The notes: generated from the letters alone by a model not told the origin. A stretch of 64,000 nucleotides of DNA from Nostoc linckia NIES-25 (GCF_002368035.1 NZ_AP018222.1:2954534-3018533); one strand, 5' to 3'; shown: positions 55,301 through 64,000, counted from the first letter of the stretch. Translations and numbers: made by a program.

Positions 55301-55938
55301 ATAAGCAAGGCCTGACAGCCAGTGATACTTTTGAATTGACCGTTGCTAATAACAAGGCCACATCTGGCAACGACATCATCTTTGTAGAAGAACTTACTGG
55401 TTTGAATAAATACATAATTGATGCTCTAGGTGGCAGCGATCGCGTTATCGGCACCAACGGCATTGAGTTAATCAACGGTGGAGCAGGCAATGATTATCTC
55501 GATGGTAAAGGAGGTGCTGACGTACTCCTCGGCGATGGTGGTAATGACACAATCTTAGGTGGACTTGGCAAAGATATTGTTTCTGGAGGCGATGGCAACG
55601 ATCGCCTGATTGGTTGGGGAGGCGGTACAAACGAAATCGATATTCTCAACGGTGACCAAGGTGCAGATACTTACGTTTTGGGCGATGGCACTTCTGTTTT
55701 CTATGCTAGTTCCGGTAAGAGTGACTACGCAGATATTCTCAACTTACAGACGAGCGATCGCATTCAACTCAAAGGAACTGCCAACAATTATTCATTAGGT
55801 TCAGCGTCGGCTGTATCTATCATTAAATCTGCCGTCAGTATTTTCACCAGTAACGGTACAGAATTGATTGCTGTTGTCGAAACTGGGTTGAACCAAAATA
55901 CAAATTTGGCAACAGATACTCGTTTTGTCTTTGTTTAA
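52399..55938 (+). CDS. Secreted lamin-tail / extracellular nuclease / RTX protein
   Basis: A 1179-residue multidomain protein. A lamin-tail domain (about 1-205, KIVINEFYRGG onward) is followed by a Calx-beta-like domain (about 215-315). An OB-like segment (about 320-560) and an endonuclease/exonuclease/phosphatase domain (about 586-889) follow, with ATFNVENL, AGDLNDFE and SDHDPSVARF, in the order of ExeM/NucH-type extracellular DNases. An Ig/cadherin-like domain (about 892-985) precedes RTX repeats (about 1010-1100). Release of phosphate-bearing nucleotides from external DNA is the likely use. Secretion is probably type I. Confidence 0.85.
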   Translation: MPKIVINEFYRGGTLTTTDEFIELLLTEDLTATQLESFFVGDSTAAKASKFSAYKFTNLGSIASTFKAGTIITVGGTTAITQDTSYNPSTNDWNIALNAGGSFLLNANSGNNGDIAGDDVVWVDTSNTGATISADGFAVDIGTATGAFTSAANVNFGASTNNTGYALNSDLAGATNTTNWTTGIPFASTTPGLPNGGANTTYINSLRSIPPLPTLSLSITPSSFAENTGANAATATLTRSDTSTSDLVVNLSSNDTTEATVTTTVTFTGNSSTVTFGINAVDDVILDGSQSVTVTASATGFTNGSADITVTDNEVAPSIKISEIQGAGHISPLVGQTVNNVAGIVTVRTSNGFYLQDPNPDNDDRTSEAIFVFTSSAPTVSVGDSILVTGTVTEFRPGGNANNLTTTEITSPTIVKLSSGNLLPSATILGNGGRTIPTQVINNDAVGGNVENPATLFDPAQDGIDFYESLEGMLVQVNNPVAVSPTNSFGEIWVLADNGANATGRTARGGIGISPNDFNPERIQIDDTLFTSGSSPQVNVGATLGTITGVVDYNFSNYEVLPTSVTVTSNTLTREVTNLTATTDQLTIATFNVENLDPGDSATKFSDLANSIVNNLKSPDIISIEEIQDNNGPTNDSVVDASVTFQQLINAIAAAGGPTYEYRQINPVDDTNGGEPGGNIRVGFLFNPNRVTFVDRPGGTSTSSTTVTNNSGVPTISNSPGLIDPTNSAFNSSRKPLVGEFNFNGETVYVIGNHFNSKGGDQPLYGPNQPPTLNSEVQRQQQATLVKNFVESILAIDPNANVVVAGDLNDFEFSNPVSTLESAGLTSLIETLPQNERYTYNFEGNAQTLDHILVTKNLLGKLDAYDVVHVNSEFADQNSDHDPSVARFNISGNDAPTVVQPIDDQIISTNKPFSFDVGNKFADIDAGDTLSYSATGLPSGASVAANTGVISGTVSTTGIFGVTVTASDKQGLTASDTFELTVANNKATSGNDIIFVEELTGLNKYIIDALGGSDRVIGTNGIELINGGAGNDYLDGKGGADVLLGDGGNDTILGGLGKDIVSGGDGNDRLIGWGGGTNEIDILNGDQGADTYVLGDGTSVFYASSGKSDYADILNLQTSDRIQLKGTANNYSLGSASAVSIIKSAVSIFTSNGTELIAVVETGLNQNTNLATDTRFVFV

Positions 55939-56015
55939 CGCATTCCTCACGCAGAGACGCAGAGGCGCAAAGGAGAGAATAACTCCCCACTCTTAACTCC
56001 TAACTCCCCATTTTT

Positions 56016-59000
56016 ATGACAAACACAATTCGTTTTTCTCAGTTCAATGCTTCTTTGAACCGCAATGCTCAAGGTCAGTTAGTAACCGATCTTTCTACTC
56101 CTGACAATGCTCAGGCGAAGGCGGTTGCAGAAATTATTCAGCGCAATAATCCCGATGTGCTGCTGATTAATGAGTTTGATTACTCGCCAGAGGCAGTTCA
56201 ATTATTTAAACAAAATTATTTAGCGGTTAGTCAAAATGGTGCAACATCTGTTGACTACCCCTACTTCTACATTGCTCCTTCTAACACGGGTATTGCTTCT
56301 GGATTCGACTTAAATAACAACGGCACAGTAGTTACAACCCCAGGTGAAGCAGGATATGGCGATGATGCCTTGGGCTTCGGTAGTTTTCCTGGGCAATTCG
56401 GGATGTTGCTGTTATCCAAATATCCCATCGATACCGCGAATATCCGCACTTTCCAAAAGTTCCTCTGGAAGGATATGCCCGATGCTTTGCTTCCTGACGA
56501 CCCTGCGACTTCAGAGCCAAATGATTGGTATTCTCCAGAAGAATTAGCAGTTCTACGTCTTTCTTCTAAAAGCCACTGGGATATACCCATTCAAGTAAAC
56601 GGCGAGACAATTCATGTCCTCGCCAGCCACCCCACACCACCAGTATTTGATGGGCCAGAAGACCGCAACGGCAAACGCAATCATGATGAAATCCGTTTTT
56701 GGGCAGACTATGTTAGCCCTGGTAAAGGCGATTACATCTACGATGATGAGGGTAAAACGGGCGGTATTGCTGCTGGGTCAAGTTTTGTGATTGTGGGCGA
56801 CCAAAATGCTGACCCTAATGATGGTGATAGTCTTGACTTTGCTATTCGCCAATTGTTGCAAAATCCCGGTATTAATACTAATGTCATCCCTAGTAGTCTT
56901 GGCGGGCCGCAACAAGCAGATTTACAGGGTGGCGCAAATGCTAACCATAAGAGTAATCCAGCTTTTGACACCGCAGATTTTAGCGATACTCCTGGCCCTG
57001 GAAACCTGCGGTCTGATTATGTGCTACCCTCTGCTGACTTGACAATTGCTAATTCGGGAGTCTTTTGGCCGCTAAATACTGACCCGACATTCTCCCCAGT
57101 AGGTACTTTTCCTTTCCCCAGTTCTGACCATCGCTTGGTGTTCGCGGATGTCAAAACCGGGCCAAATGAACCAGGTAAAACCATTCCCAGCGCGGAATTT
57201 GTGGCACAAAGTACTTTCGCGACTGGCTTTATTCCTGCTGGCGCGGCGGGAACTGTAAATGGTACTGCGACTCCAGTGGGCGGACTATCTGGTGTCACCT
57301 ACGATGCTGTTAACAACCGCTACTACGCTATCTCTGATGCTCGGTCTGATACCAATGGTTTGGCTCGCTTCTACACTTTCACTGCTGGTACTGAAGTGAC
57401 TTTTACCAATGTCACACCTCTCAAAGATAGCAATGGCAACTTTTTTACAGCTTTTAGCCTTGACCCAGAAGGTATTGCTTTAACTAATAACGGGACTGTT
57501 TTCATCTCTTCAGAAGGCGAAGTTAGACCGGATTTAGGTGCAAGTCGCATTACTAATCCCTTTATTAAAGAGTTTTCGTTAACTACAGGTCAAGAAGTGC
57601 GATCGCTATCCATCCCCACCAAATTCCTACCAGTAGTTGCAGACACCAACAACAACGAGATTGTAGATGCAGGTGACACACAGACATCAGGCGTTTACAA
57701 TAATTTGGCATTTGAAAGCCTCACCATCACACCCGACCAAAAAACTCTCTTCACCGCCACTGAAAACGCCCTATCCCAAGATGGCTTAAAAGCTTCACTT
57801 ACCAGTGGTAGCCGTTCGCGGATTTTGCAATACAATCTGGTTACTGGACAACCAGAAAAAGAATACCTTTACATCACCGATGCAATCCCGGAAACACCAA
57901 ACCCCAGCACAGGTTCCGCTGACAATGGTTTAGTGGATTTACTGGCAATTGATAATCGTGGCACATTACTGGCGGTAGAACGTTCCTTTGCACAAGGTGT
58001 AGGTAACACCATCAAAATTTACGAAGTTTCCTTGCAAGGTGCAACAGACATCAGTTTCTACGATTCTCTCAATGATTTGAGTGCTGAGCAACTAGCTAAC
58101 ATTGCACCTGCTCAAAAGCGCCTACTGTTGAATTTAAATGACCTCGATCTGCCAATCGATAACATTGAAGGTATCGCTTTTGGCCCCAAACTTGCAGATG
58201 GTCGTCAGTCCATTGTCTTAGTAAGTGACAACAACTTCAACACCAGCCAATTTACCCAAATCCTCACCTTGGATGCAGACTTGTTTCCCACAGCTGCACC
58301 CACGGTAGAAACTACCCCCGATTTGTTGGACTATGAAACACTCCCAGTAGATCAACAGGGTGACGCTGACGATCCTGCCATTTATGTTAATGCTACAAAT
58401 GCTGCCGATAGTTTAGTATTAACCTCAGTGAAAAATGCCGGACTGCGGGTTTACGATTTGTCTGGTGATTTGTTGCAAACAGTTAATCCTGGTGGGATTC
58501 GCTACAACAACATTGATTTGCAATACGGATTTAAATTGGGCAATCAATCTATTGATATTGCGGTAGCTAGCGATCGCCAAAATGATAAACTAGCAATCTT
58601 CAAAATTAACCCCAACCCCACCACCCCCGGACAATACCTAGAAGACATTACCGACAGCAGCATTGGTACTCTCTTCCAAGGGCTACCTTTTGCAGAACCT
58701 TATTCTTCATCTTCTCGCAGTGCTTACGGGTTAGCGTTGTACCGCAGTCCCATCACCAATGATTACTATGTCTTTGCCAATCGTCGGCAAACCGGAGACG
58801 TGGCTCAGTATAAACTGCTCGATAAAGGTAATGGTAAAATTGGTATCGATCAAGTACGAGAATTTACTGTACCAACAGTTGGGCAACGCGAACCTCAAAC
58901 TGAAGGTATGGTGGTAGACCAAGAAACAGGCTTTCTCTACATCGGCCAGGAAGATGTCGGAATTTGGAAGTTTCAAGCAGAACCAAACGGCGGCACAACA

Positions 59001-61433
59001 GGCAAGTTAATTGATAAAGTTAAAGACTTGGGCGGTAATTACCTTACTAACGATGTTGAAGGATTGACCATTTATTACGGTAAAAATGGCACAGGCTACT
59101 TACTAGCATCCAGCCAAGGCGACAACACTTTTGTTGCTTACACCCGTGAAGGTAACAACGAATTTGTCGGTAACTTCGCCATTGGAAACAGCGGCTCAAT
59201 TGACAGCGTACAAGAGTCAGACGGTGCAGATGTCATTAACGTACCATTAGGGCCTAATTTCCCATTTGGTTTATTTGTAACTCAAGATGGCTCCAATGAA
59301 CCAGGCAAAATAGTTAGCGATGAAGGTGAAGAAGAAAATATTAGTTCTAACTTCAAACTCGTACCGTGGGAAAATATTGCTAACGCTTTGCCCACTCCTT
59401 TAAATATTGACACCACTAGTTACGATCCCCGCAATCCTGTTGCCCAACCCAAACTAACCATCTATGACTTTGAAAATTTACCCAAGTTAGGTACAACCTC
59501 TAAAAATCAAGATATTTTCTTGGGTGGTTTTTCTGGGTTGTATTTCCAAGGAATTGCTGCAAATGGCAACCTGAAGTTTGTCACCAATACAGACCGGGGC
59601 CCCAATGGAGAACCTGATGGCGTCAACAGACCATTTTTCTTACCCGACTTCCAGTCTGAAATAGTTAGCTTTGAACTCAACCGCACCACAGGTGAAATCA
59701 CCATTACCAACAGAACCAAGCTATTTCGCCAAGATGGAACGACACCATTAACGGGATTACCAAACCTGCAAGCTGTAGGAAACGGCTTAGCTTACACTGA
59801 TGAAATTGCCGTTGATTTAGACAACAACGTTTTAGCTAACGATCCTTTGGGCGCAGACTTAGAGGGAATTGTAGTTGCCAAAAATGGCGACTATTGGTTG
59901 GTAGATGAATATCGTCCTGCAATTTACCACTTTGATAGCGATGGTAAACTGATTGAGCGCTTTATTCCTCAAGGAACCGCCACTGCGCCCGACCCAGACC
60001 AACCAGCCGGAACCTTTGGAATTGAGGTATTGCCAGCGGTTTATGCCCAACGCCGCAATAACCGGGGATTTGAAGCTGTGGCTTTGGAAGGCAATAAATT
60101 ATATGCCTTCATTCAGAGTCCAATTGATAATCCAGATGTCGCTAATGATGCGACTTCTAAAGCTTCTCTCAACCTGCGAATTCTAGAGTTTGATATTGTC
60201 ACCAAACAAGTAACAGCAGAGTATTTATATCGCCTGGAAGGTTTGCCAGGAACCGATAAAATTGGTGATGCAGTTGCCTTGGGTAACGGCAAATTTGCAG
60301 TAGTTGAGCGAGATGACAATGGTACATCTGCTGGCAATAAATTAATTTACCAAATTGATTTAGCCGGGGCGACCAACATCAATAACCCTGCTAATTTTAC
60401 TTTGCCAGCAGGGAAAACCATTGAGCAACTGACCTCTACGGAACTAGCTGCTGCCAATATCACCCCTGTAACCAAGAGTTTAATTGCTAATGCTGCTCAA
60501 TTGGGTTACACCGGAGTGGAAAAATTAGAAGGTTTGGCACTGGTAGCACCCAACACCCTAGCTTTGCTTAATGACAACGACTTTAACGTTACGAGAAATA
60601 CTCCTGCTGAAAGACTCGGTATTCTGGAACTACCTAATAATCTGACAATAGAGCCTACTTTACCTGATTTTGGTTCTAGCAATAGCGATGATGTGACACT
60701 GAAGCCAGGACAAACATTTTTCGCTGGTGATGGTGCAGATTTTGTAGAAGGTGCTACAAATAACACAATCCGAGCCGGAAAGGGTGATGACATTGTACTG
60801 GTAGGTAGTGATTCTTGTGTATCCGGTCAAAAAGGTGACGACCAAATATTTATTGGTCAAAATGGCGCGGCTAAAAGTACCAATGTTGATGGTGGCAATG
60901 GTGATGATGTGATTACCGTGGTGGAAGCCAGTGGTAGCAATAATTTATTCGGAGCCGCAGGCGATGATATTCTCCAAGTAATTGAAGGTTCTCGCCAATT
61001 CTTATTCGGTGGAGATGGTAACGACACCCTCAGCAGTGAAGGTAGCAAGAACCGTTTGTATGGTGGTTCTGGCGATGACATTTTCTTCTCAAATGTCGAT
61101 GACTCGTTGTTTGGTGGCGATGGTGATGATGTGCTATTTGCTGGTCAAGCAGGTGGTAATAAACTCAATGGCGGCACTGGTATTGACCAATTCTGGATTG
61201 CTAGTAGCAGTCTGCCAACTGCCAAAAACATTGTCAGTGATTTTACAGTCGGCATTGATAAAATTGGGCTTGGCGGTATTGGCGTGACTCAAATTAGTGA
61301 TTTAACGCTATTGCAACAAGGTAGTGATACTTTGATTAAAACCGGAAATACAGAGTTGGCTTTATTAGTTGGAATTACCTCAACTAGCCTCAGTGCCAAT
61401 GATTTTGTTTTCTCAGCTAGTGTTGTTGCTTAA
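56016..61433 (+). CDS. Giant secreted nuclease-like / phytase-like esterase / 3-phytase / RTX fusion
   Basis: An 1805-residue protein. Residues about 1-385 are an endonuclease/exonuclease/phosphatase domain (FSQFNASLN, LLINEFDYSPEA, GDQNADPNDGD, PSSDHRLVFAD). About 390-755 are a phytase-like esterase domain. About 758-1125 are a beta-propeller 3-phytase with ADDPAIYVN and GIRYNNIDLQYGF. About 1145-1545 are a second phytase-like esterase domain (TNTDRGPNGEPDG). RTX repeats follow from about 1550 to 1725. It would hydrolyse phytate and related phosphoesters outside the cell. It begins 77 bp after the nuclease gene, in the same direction. Confidence 0.88.
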   Translation: MTNTIRFSQFNASLNRNAQGQLVTDLSTPDNAQAKAVAEIIQRNNPDVLLINEFDYSPEAVQLFKQNYLAVSQNGATSVDYPYFYIAPSNTGIASGFDLNNNGTVVTTPGEAGYGDDALGFGSFPGQFGMLLLSKYPIDTANIRTFQKFLWKDMPDALLPDDPATSEPNDWYSPEELAVLRLSSKSHWDIPIQVNGETIHVLASHPTPPVFDGPEDRNGKRNHDEIRFWADYVSPGKGDYIYDDEGKTGGIAAGSSFVIVGDQNADPNDGDSLDFAIRQLLQNPGINTNVIPSSLGGPQQADLQGGANANHKSNPAFDTADFSDTPGPGNLRSDYVLPSADLTIANSGVFWPLNTDPTFSPVGTFPFPSSDHRLVFADVKTGPNEPGKTIPSAEFVAQSTFATGFIPAGAAGTVNGTATPVGGLSGVTYDAVNNRYYAISDARSDTNGLARFYTFTAGTEVTFTNVTPLKDSNGNFFTAFSLDPEGIALTNNGTVFISSEGEVRPDLGASRITNPFIKEFSLTTGQEVRSLSIPTKFLPVVADTNNNEIVDAGDTQTSGVYNNLAFESLTITPDQKTLFTATENALSQDGLKASLTSGSRSRILQYNLVTGQPEKEYLYITDAIPETPNPSTGSADNGLVDLLAIDNRGTLLAVERSFAQGVGNTIKIYEVSLQGATDISFYDSLNDLSAEQLANIAPAQKRLLLNLNDLDLPIDNIEGIAFGPKLADGRQSIVLVSDNNFNTSQFTQILTLDADLFPTAAPTVETTPDLLDYETLPVDQQGDADDPAIYVNATNAADSLVLTSVKNAGLRVYDLSGDLLQTVNPGGIRYNNIDLQYGFKLGNQSIDIAVASDRQNDKLAIFKINPNPTTPGQYLEDITDSSIGTLFQGLPFAEPYSSSSRSAYGLALYRSPITNDYYVFANRRQTGDVAQYKLLDKGNGKIGIDQVREFTVPTVGQREPQTEGMVVDQETGFLYIGQEDVGIWKFQAEPNGGTTGKLIDKVKDLGGNYLTNDVEGLTIYYGKNGTGYLLASSQGDNTFVAYTREGNNEFVGNFAIGNSGSIDSVQESDGADVINVPLGPNFPFGLFVTQDGSNEPGKIVSDEGEEENISSNFKLVPWENIANALPTPLNIDTTSYDPRNPVAQPKLTIYDFENLPKLGTTSKNQDIFLGGFSGLYFQGIAANGNLKFVTNTDRGPNGEPDGVNRPFFLPDFQSEIVSFELNRTTGEITITNRTKLFRQDGTTPLTGLPNLQAVGNGLAYTDEIAVDLDNNVLANDPLGADLEGIVVAKNGDYWLVDEYRPAIYHFDSDGKLIERFIPQGTATAPDPDQPAGTFGIEVLPAVYAQRRNNRGFEAVALEGNKLYAFIQSPIDNPDVANDATSKASLNLRILEFDIVTKQVTAEYLYRLEGLPGTDKIGDAVALGNGKFAVVERDDNGTSAGNKLIYQIDLAGATNINNPANFTLPAGKTIEQLTSTELAAANITPVTKSLIANAAQLGYTGVEKLEGLALVAPNTLALLNDNDFNVTRNTPAERLGILELPNNLTIEPTLPDFGSSNSDDVTLKPGQTFFAGDGADFVEGATNNTIRAGKGDDIVLVGSDSCVSGQKGDDQIFIGQNGAAKSTNVDGGNGDDVITVVEASGSNNLFGAAGDDILQVIEGSRQFLFGGDGNDTLSSEGSKNRLYGGSGDDIFFSNVDDSLFGGDGDDVLFAGQAGGNKLNGGTGIDQFWIASSSLPTAKNIVSDFTVGIDKIGLGGIGVTQISDLTLLQQGSDTLIKTGNTELALLVGITSTSLSANDFVFSASVVA

Positions 61434-61478
61434 TTGCTTCGCCTAGCATAATCCTAATCCCAATTCTTCAACAAATAG

Positions 61479-61507
61479 ATCCCCGACTTCTTGAAGAAGT
61501 CGGGGAT
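61479..61507. terminator. Long perfect hairpin after the phytase gene
   Basis: ATCCCCGACTTCTT and its exact complement surround a single G, 46 bp after the stop. This palindrome is a common cyanobacterial dispersed repeat and may serve as terminator; no T-run follows. Confidence 0.6.
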
Positions 61508-61605
61508 ATTCAATTTATTTGGCGCTATAAAAATAATATTTAATTTGGAGAAATACACGTAGGGGAGCCAGCCGCATGGGCGGGTTTCCCGACTTGAGCG
61601 GACTG

Positions 61606-61680
61606 GCGTTGCGTTAGCCTTTGGCGTAACGCACCAGTTAACGATTTAGGTGCGTTAGGCTACGCCATAACACACCCTAC
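61606..61680. repeat. Dispersed palindromic repeat, second copy
   Basis: Starts GGCGTTGCGTTAGCC, contains AACGCACC and its complement GGTGCGTT, and ends ATAACACACCCTAC. It is related to the element at 27866-27941 in inverted orientation. Confidence 0.6.
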
Positions 61681-61738
61681 AGATTTATGTTTATCTTGAG
61701 AAAATTTCATAAATTTTATATTAAATAAATGAACGCAT

Positions 61739-61779
61739 TTTAATCGTTTCTTCCGCTTGATTTATTCTTTTGTTAATCT
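61739..61779 (+). promoter_or_regulatory. Pho-box-like array ahead of the glycerophosphodiesterase gene
   Basis: Four octamers at 11-bp period: TTTAATCG (61739), CTTCCGCT (61750), TTTATTCT (61761), GTTAATCT (61772). Three fit PyTTAAPyPyT at seven of eight positions. It lies about 145 bp before the start codon. Confidence 0.6.
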
Positions 61780-61924
61780 TTCAATGAAAACATCTTTAAG
61801 GCTATAGCAATCCTATTGAGTTGTGAAAAACATCAATGTTAGCTGTTGACAGTCATCAGTCAACATTTCACGTTCTCATTCTTGCGATCGCTCTCAAACC
61901 AACCACCTAAAAAACATTCTAATT

Positions 61925-64000
61925 ATGGCAATTGAATTAGTAGGTTTTGCCTCTTTACCCGCTGATACCTATGGTGAAGGGCCGGCTTCTGGTGAGGAAA
62001 TTTCAGGTAATGGTAGAACCGGCCCTTTCCCAGGACAGCCAATACAAGGGTTTAGCGGTGTACAGTTTGCTAACAATAACTCTCTCTATTTTCTGTCAGA
62101 TAATGGTTACGGTAGCAAAGATAATAGTGAAGACTTTTTATTACGTATCCATCGTGTAGATCCCAATTTTAAGGGAATAGAAAATGGCGATGGCACTGTT
62201 AAGGTTTTAGATTATATTCAACTTGCCGATCCTAACAACAAAATTCCTTTCCCAATAATCAATGAAGGAACCTCTGAAAGATTACTAACTGGTGCCGACT
62301 TTGACGTAGAATCATTCGTATTTGATAAAGACGGTACCATCTGGGTTGGAGACGAATTTGGCCCTTACCTGCTACATTTTGATACTGCTGGTAACTTATT
62401 AGAAGCTCCCATTGCTACACCTGATTCCTTTAAAACTCTAGATGGAGAAGCACCATTCGTTATTGGTCATAGAGGTGCTAGTGGAAAGCTTCCAGAACAT
62501 ACTCTAGAAGCCTACAAACAAGCAATTGAAGATGGCGCTGACTTTATCGAGCCTGACTTAGTAGTTACAAAAGATGGTGTATTAATTGCTCGCCATGAGC
62601 CTGCTTTGGCAATTTTGAACGCTGATGGTACTGTCAATTTCAGCAATACAACCACAGACGTTTACGATATTACCAAGTATCCACAGTTTGCCGATCGCAA
62701 GAAAACAGTCAGCCTCGACGGAAATCAAATCACAGGTTGGTTTGCTGAAGATTTTACTCTTGAGGAAATCAAGAGTTTAAAAGCCATCCAGCGTCTACCT
62801 TTCCGCGACCAATCTTTTAATGGCCAATTTGAAATTCCCACTCTGGCAGAAGTTATTGACTTGGTGAAACAAGTAGAAGCCGAGACAGGTAAAAAAATTG
62901 GCATCTATCCTGAAACCAAGCATCCCACATATTTTGCTCAAGAAGCTACCTATGTAGGTACTACAGAGAAAATTAACAGAAACATCAGTGAAATACTCAT
63001 CGACACCCTCAAAGCTGAGAATTTCACCGATCCCGATCGCATTTTCATCCAATCCTTTGAAGTTGGTAATCTCAAGGATCTAAACGATCGCATTATGCCG
63101 AATGCAGGTGTAGACATCCCACTCATCCAACTTCTAGATGCATCTGGTATTGCGCTAGATGGTACTCTCATCGAAAGTCAGCCTTATGATTTCCAAGTGA
63201 GTAATGACCCTCGCACATATGGTGATTTACGAACTCCAGAAGGCCTAGCTGAAGTTGCTACTTACGCTGATGGTATCGGCCCTTGGAAGCGGATGATTGT
63301 TAGTGTCAAAGGAACTGATGCTAATAAGGATGGTTTGGCAGATGATATCAACAACGATGGCGTAGTCAATGAAGCTGACAGAAACTTGGTGTCTCCTACG
63401 ACTTTAATTCAAGATGCTCACAATGCAGGTTTGGAAGTACATCCTTATACGTTCCGTAACGAAGACTTGTATTTAGCAGCAGATTACAAAGGTAATCCAG
63501 AACTCGAATTTCAGCAGTTCTTTCAACTAGGCGTAGATGCACTGTTCACAGACTTTCCAGATACAGGGGATAAAGTCCGAGATTTCTTGAGTATTCCTGA
63601 GAATAACTTAGTGCGATCGCCACAAAACCCAGATGTCCTCTCAGGAGATGCTTTTGCTAATTTGGGTGGCTCCAAAGGTTTTGAAGGCGGAGCAATCAAC
63701 GCCAGCAAAACCAAACTCTATCTGCTGCTAGAAGGTACAGTCCAAGGCGATCCCGTTGGTGCTTTACGGCTCAACGAATTTGATATTGCTAGCCACGAGT
63801 ATACAGATAAGAAACTATACTACAAACTGGAAAATCCTGGATATGCGATCGGGGATTTAGCAGTCATTAACGACAATGAATACCTTGTAATTGAGCGGGA
63901 TAATGGTCAAGGCGCTTCTGCTCAATTCAAGAAAATCTACAAAATTGACTTGTCTAAAACAGATTCTGATGGCTACGTAGCAAAAGAAGAAGTTGCAGAC
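61925..64000 (+). CDS. Glycerophosphodiester phosphodiesterase nested in a phytase-like esterase domain (partial, runs off window)
   Basis: At least 692 codons open from the ATG at 61925 to the window end. Residues about 1-165 are the first half of a phytase-like esterase domain (GFSGVQF, SDNGYG, VGDEFGPYLLHF). About 178-555 are a GDPD barrel with VIGHRGASGKLPEHTLEAY, EPDLVVTKDGVLIARHEP, PETKHP and ALFTDFPDTGD. The esterase-like domain then resumes (GSKGFEGGAINASKTKLYLL, IGDLAVINDNEYLVIERDNG). GDPDs split glycerophosphodiesters to glycerol 3-phosphate. The remaining part, probably with RTX repeats, lies outside. Confidence 0.85.
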   Translation, partial: MAIELVGFASLPADTYGEGPASGEEISGNGRTGPFPGQPIQGFSGVQFANNNSLYFLSDNGYGSKDNSEDFLLRIHRVDPNFKGIENGDGTVKVLDYIQLADPNNKIPFPIINEGTSERLLTGADFDVESFVFDKDGTIWVGDEFGPYLLHFDTAGNLLEAPIATPDSFKTLDGEAPFVIGHRGASGKLPEHTLEAYKQAIEDGADFIEPDLVVTKDGVLIARHEPALAILNADGTVNFSNTTTDVYDITKYPQFADRKKTVSLDGNQITGWFAEDFTLEEIKSLKAIQRLPFRDQSFNGQFEIPTLAEVIDLVKQVEAETGKKIGIYPETKHPTYFAQEATYVGTTEKINRNISEILIDTLKAENFTDPDRIFIQSFEVGNLKDLNDRIMPNAGVDIPLIQLLDASGIALDGTLIESQPYDFQVSNDPRTYGDLRTPEGLAEVATYADGIGPWKRMIVSVKGTDANKDGLADDINNDGVVNEADRNLVSPTTLIQDAHNAGLEVHPYTFRNEDLYLAADYKGNPELEFQQFFQLGVDALFTDFPDTGDKVRDFLSIPENNLVRSPQNPDVLSGDAFANLGGSKGFEGGAINASKTKLYLLLEGTVQGDPVGALRLNEFDIASHEYTDKKLYYKLENPGYAIGDLAVINDNEYLVIERDNGQGASAQFKKIYKIDLSKTDSDGYVAKEEVAD

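Larger units (their letters stand above)
61434..61924. other. Gap before the glycerophosphodiesterase gene
   Basis: No gene in 491 bp. In order it holds a strong hairpin (61479-61507), dispersed repeats (61560-61680) and a Pho-box-like array (61739-61779). Confidence 0.6.

Noticed and set aside
55970..56010. Pho box ahead of the 1805-residue gene (CTTAACTCCTAACTCC)
   Set aside because: The octamers are not at 11-bp period and the tract is the common low-complexity AACTCCTAACTC repeat seen elsewhere, for example near position 80.
1..64000. tRNA or rRNA genes
   Set aside because: No cloverleaf with TTCGAAT-type T-loop and CCA-adjacent stem, and no rRNA core sequence, was recognised on either strand by eye; a covariance search would be decisive.

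Overview
The window is chromosomal DNA of a filamentous, Nostoc-like (probably heterocyst-forming) cyanobacterium. Reasons: photosystem II genes (psbA, psbQ, two psb34 copies), very frequent GCGATCGC (HIP1) octamers, heptamer tandem repeats and dispersed palindromes typical of Nostocales, many GAF/PAS histidine kinases and Ser/Thr kinases, a NifV-type homocitrate synthase, and large RTX-repeat secreted proteins. No rRNA, tRNA, CRISPR array, prophage or intact insertion sequence was recognised.

Layout. 0-10 kb: two paralogous secreted esterases, a UPF0104 membrane protein, a four-GAF histidine kinase, a homocitrate-synthase-type enzyme and a Ca2+/H+ antiporter. 10-16 kb: a GH57 glycosidase, a small HNH nuclease and a NarL-type sensor/regulator pair. 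16-20.3 kb: an AT-rich two-gene module, a small BELL-like protein followed by a STAND NTPase with 14 WD40-like repeats. The two share a short motif, at the C-terminus of the small protein and twice at the N-terminus of the NTPase. This is the pattern of bacterial amyloid-signalling (BASS) immunity pairs and is the most interesting system here. 20-24 kb: a peptidoglycan-binding protein, a VapC-type toxin whose antitoxin has an in-frame stop, an Uma2 gene with a decayed partial copy, and a universal stress protein. 24-34 kb: pgk, an RTX/PPC protein, two tandem zinc-ribbon Ser/Thr kinases and a PaaK-like adenylating enzyme. 34-46 kb: housekeeping and photosynthesis genes (cysE, DUF3352, rhodanese, hrcA, psbA, psbQ, a ThiO-like oxidoreductase, a hydrolase-fold protein without its nucleophile, hemJ). 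46-52 kb: divergent cell-wall genes, a 336-bp tandem duplication carrying psb34 with its control region, an M48 protease and a COP23 protein.

52-64 kb is a phosphorus-scavenging cluster of very large secreted proteins: a 5'-nucleotidase stub, a lamin-tail/nuclease/RTX protein, an 1805-residue nuclease-like/phytase/RTX fusion, and a glycerophosphodiesterase nested in a phytase-like esterase domain that runs off the window. Two Pho-box-like arrays of octamers at 11-bp period precede the cluster and its last gene, so these genes probably act together in phosphate starvation to release phosphate from DNA, phytate and glycerophosphodiesters.

Mobile repeats are a second theme. Two copies of a small element with 14-bp terminal inverted repeats and 5-bp target duplications are present, one split by a second repeat, and three genes (GAF kinase, PaaK-like enzyme, hrcA) appear to carry dispersed repeats in frame.
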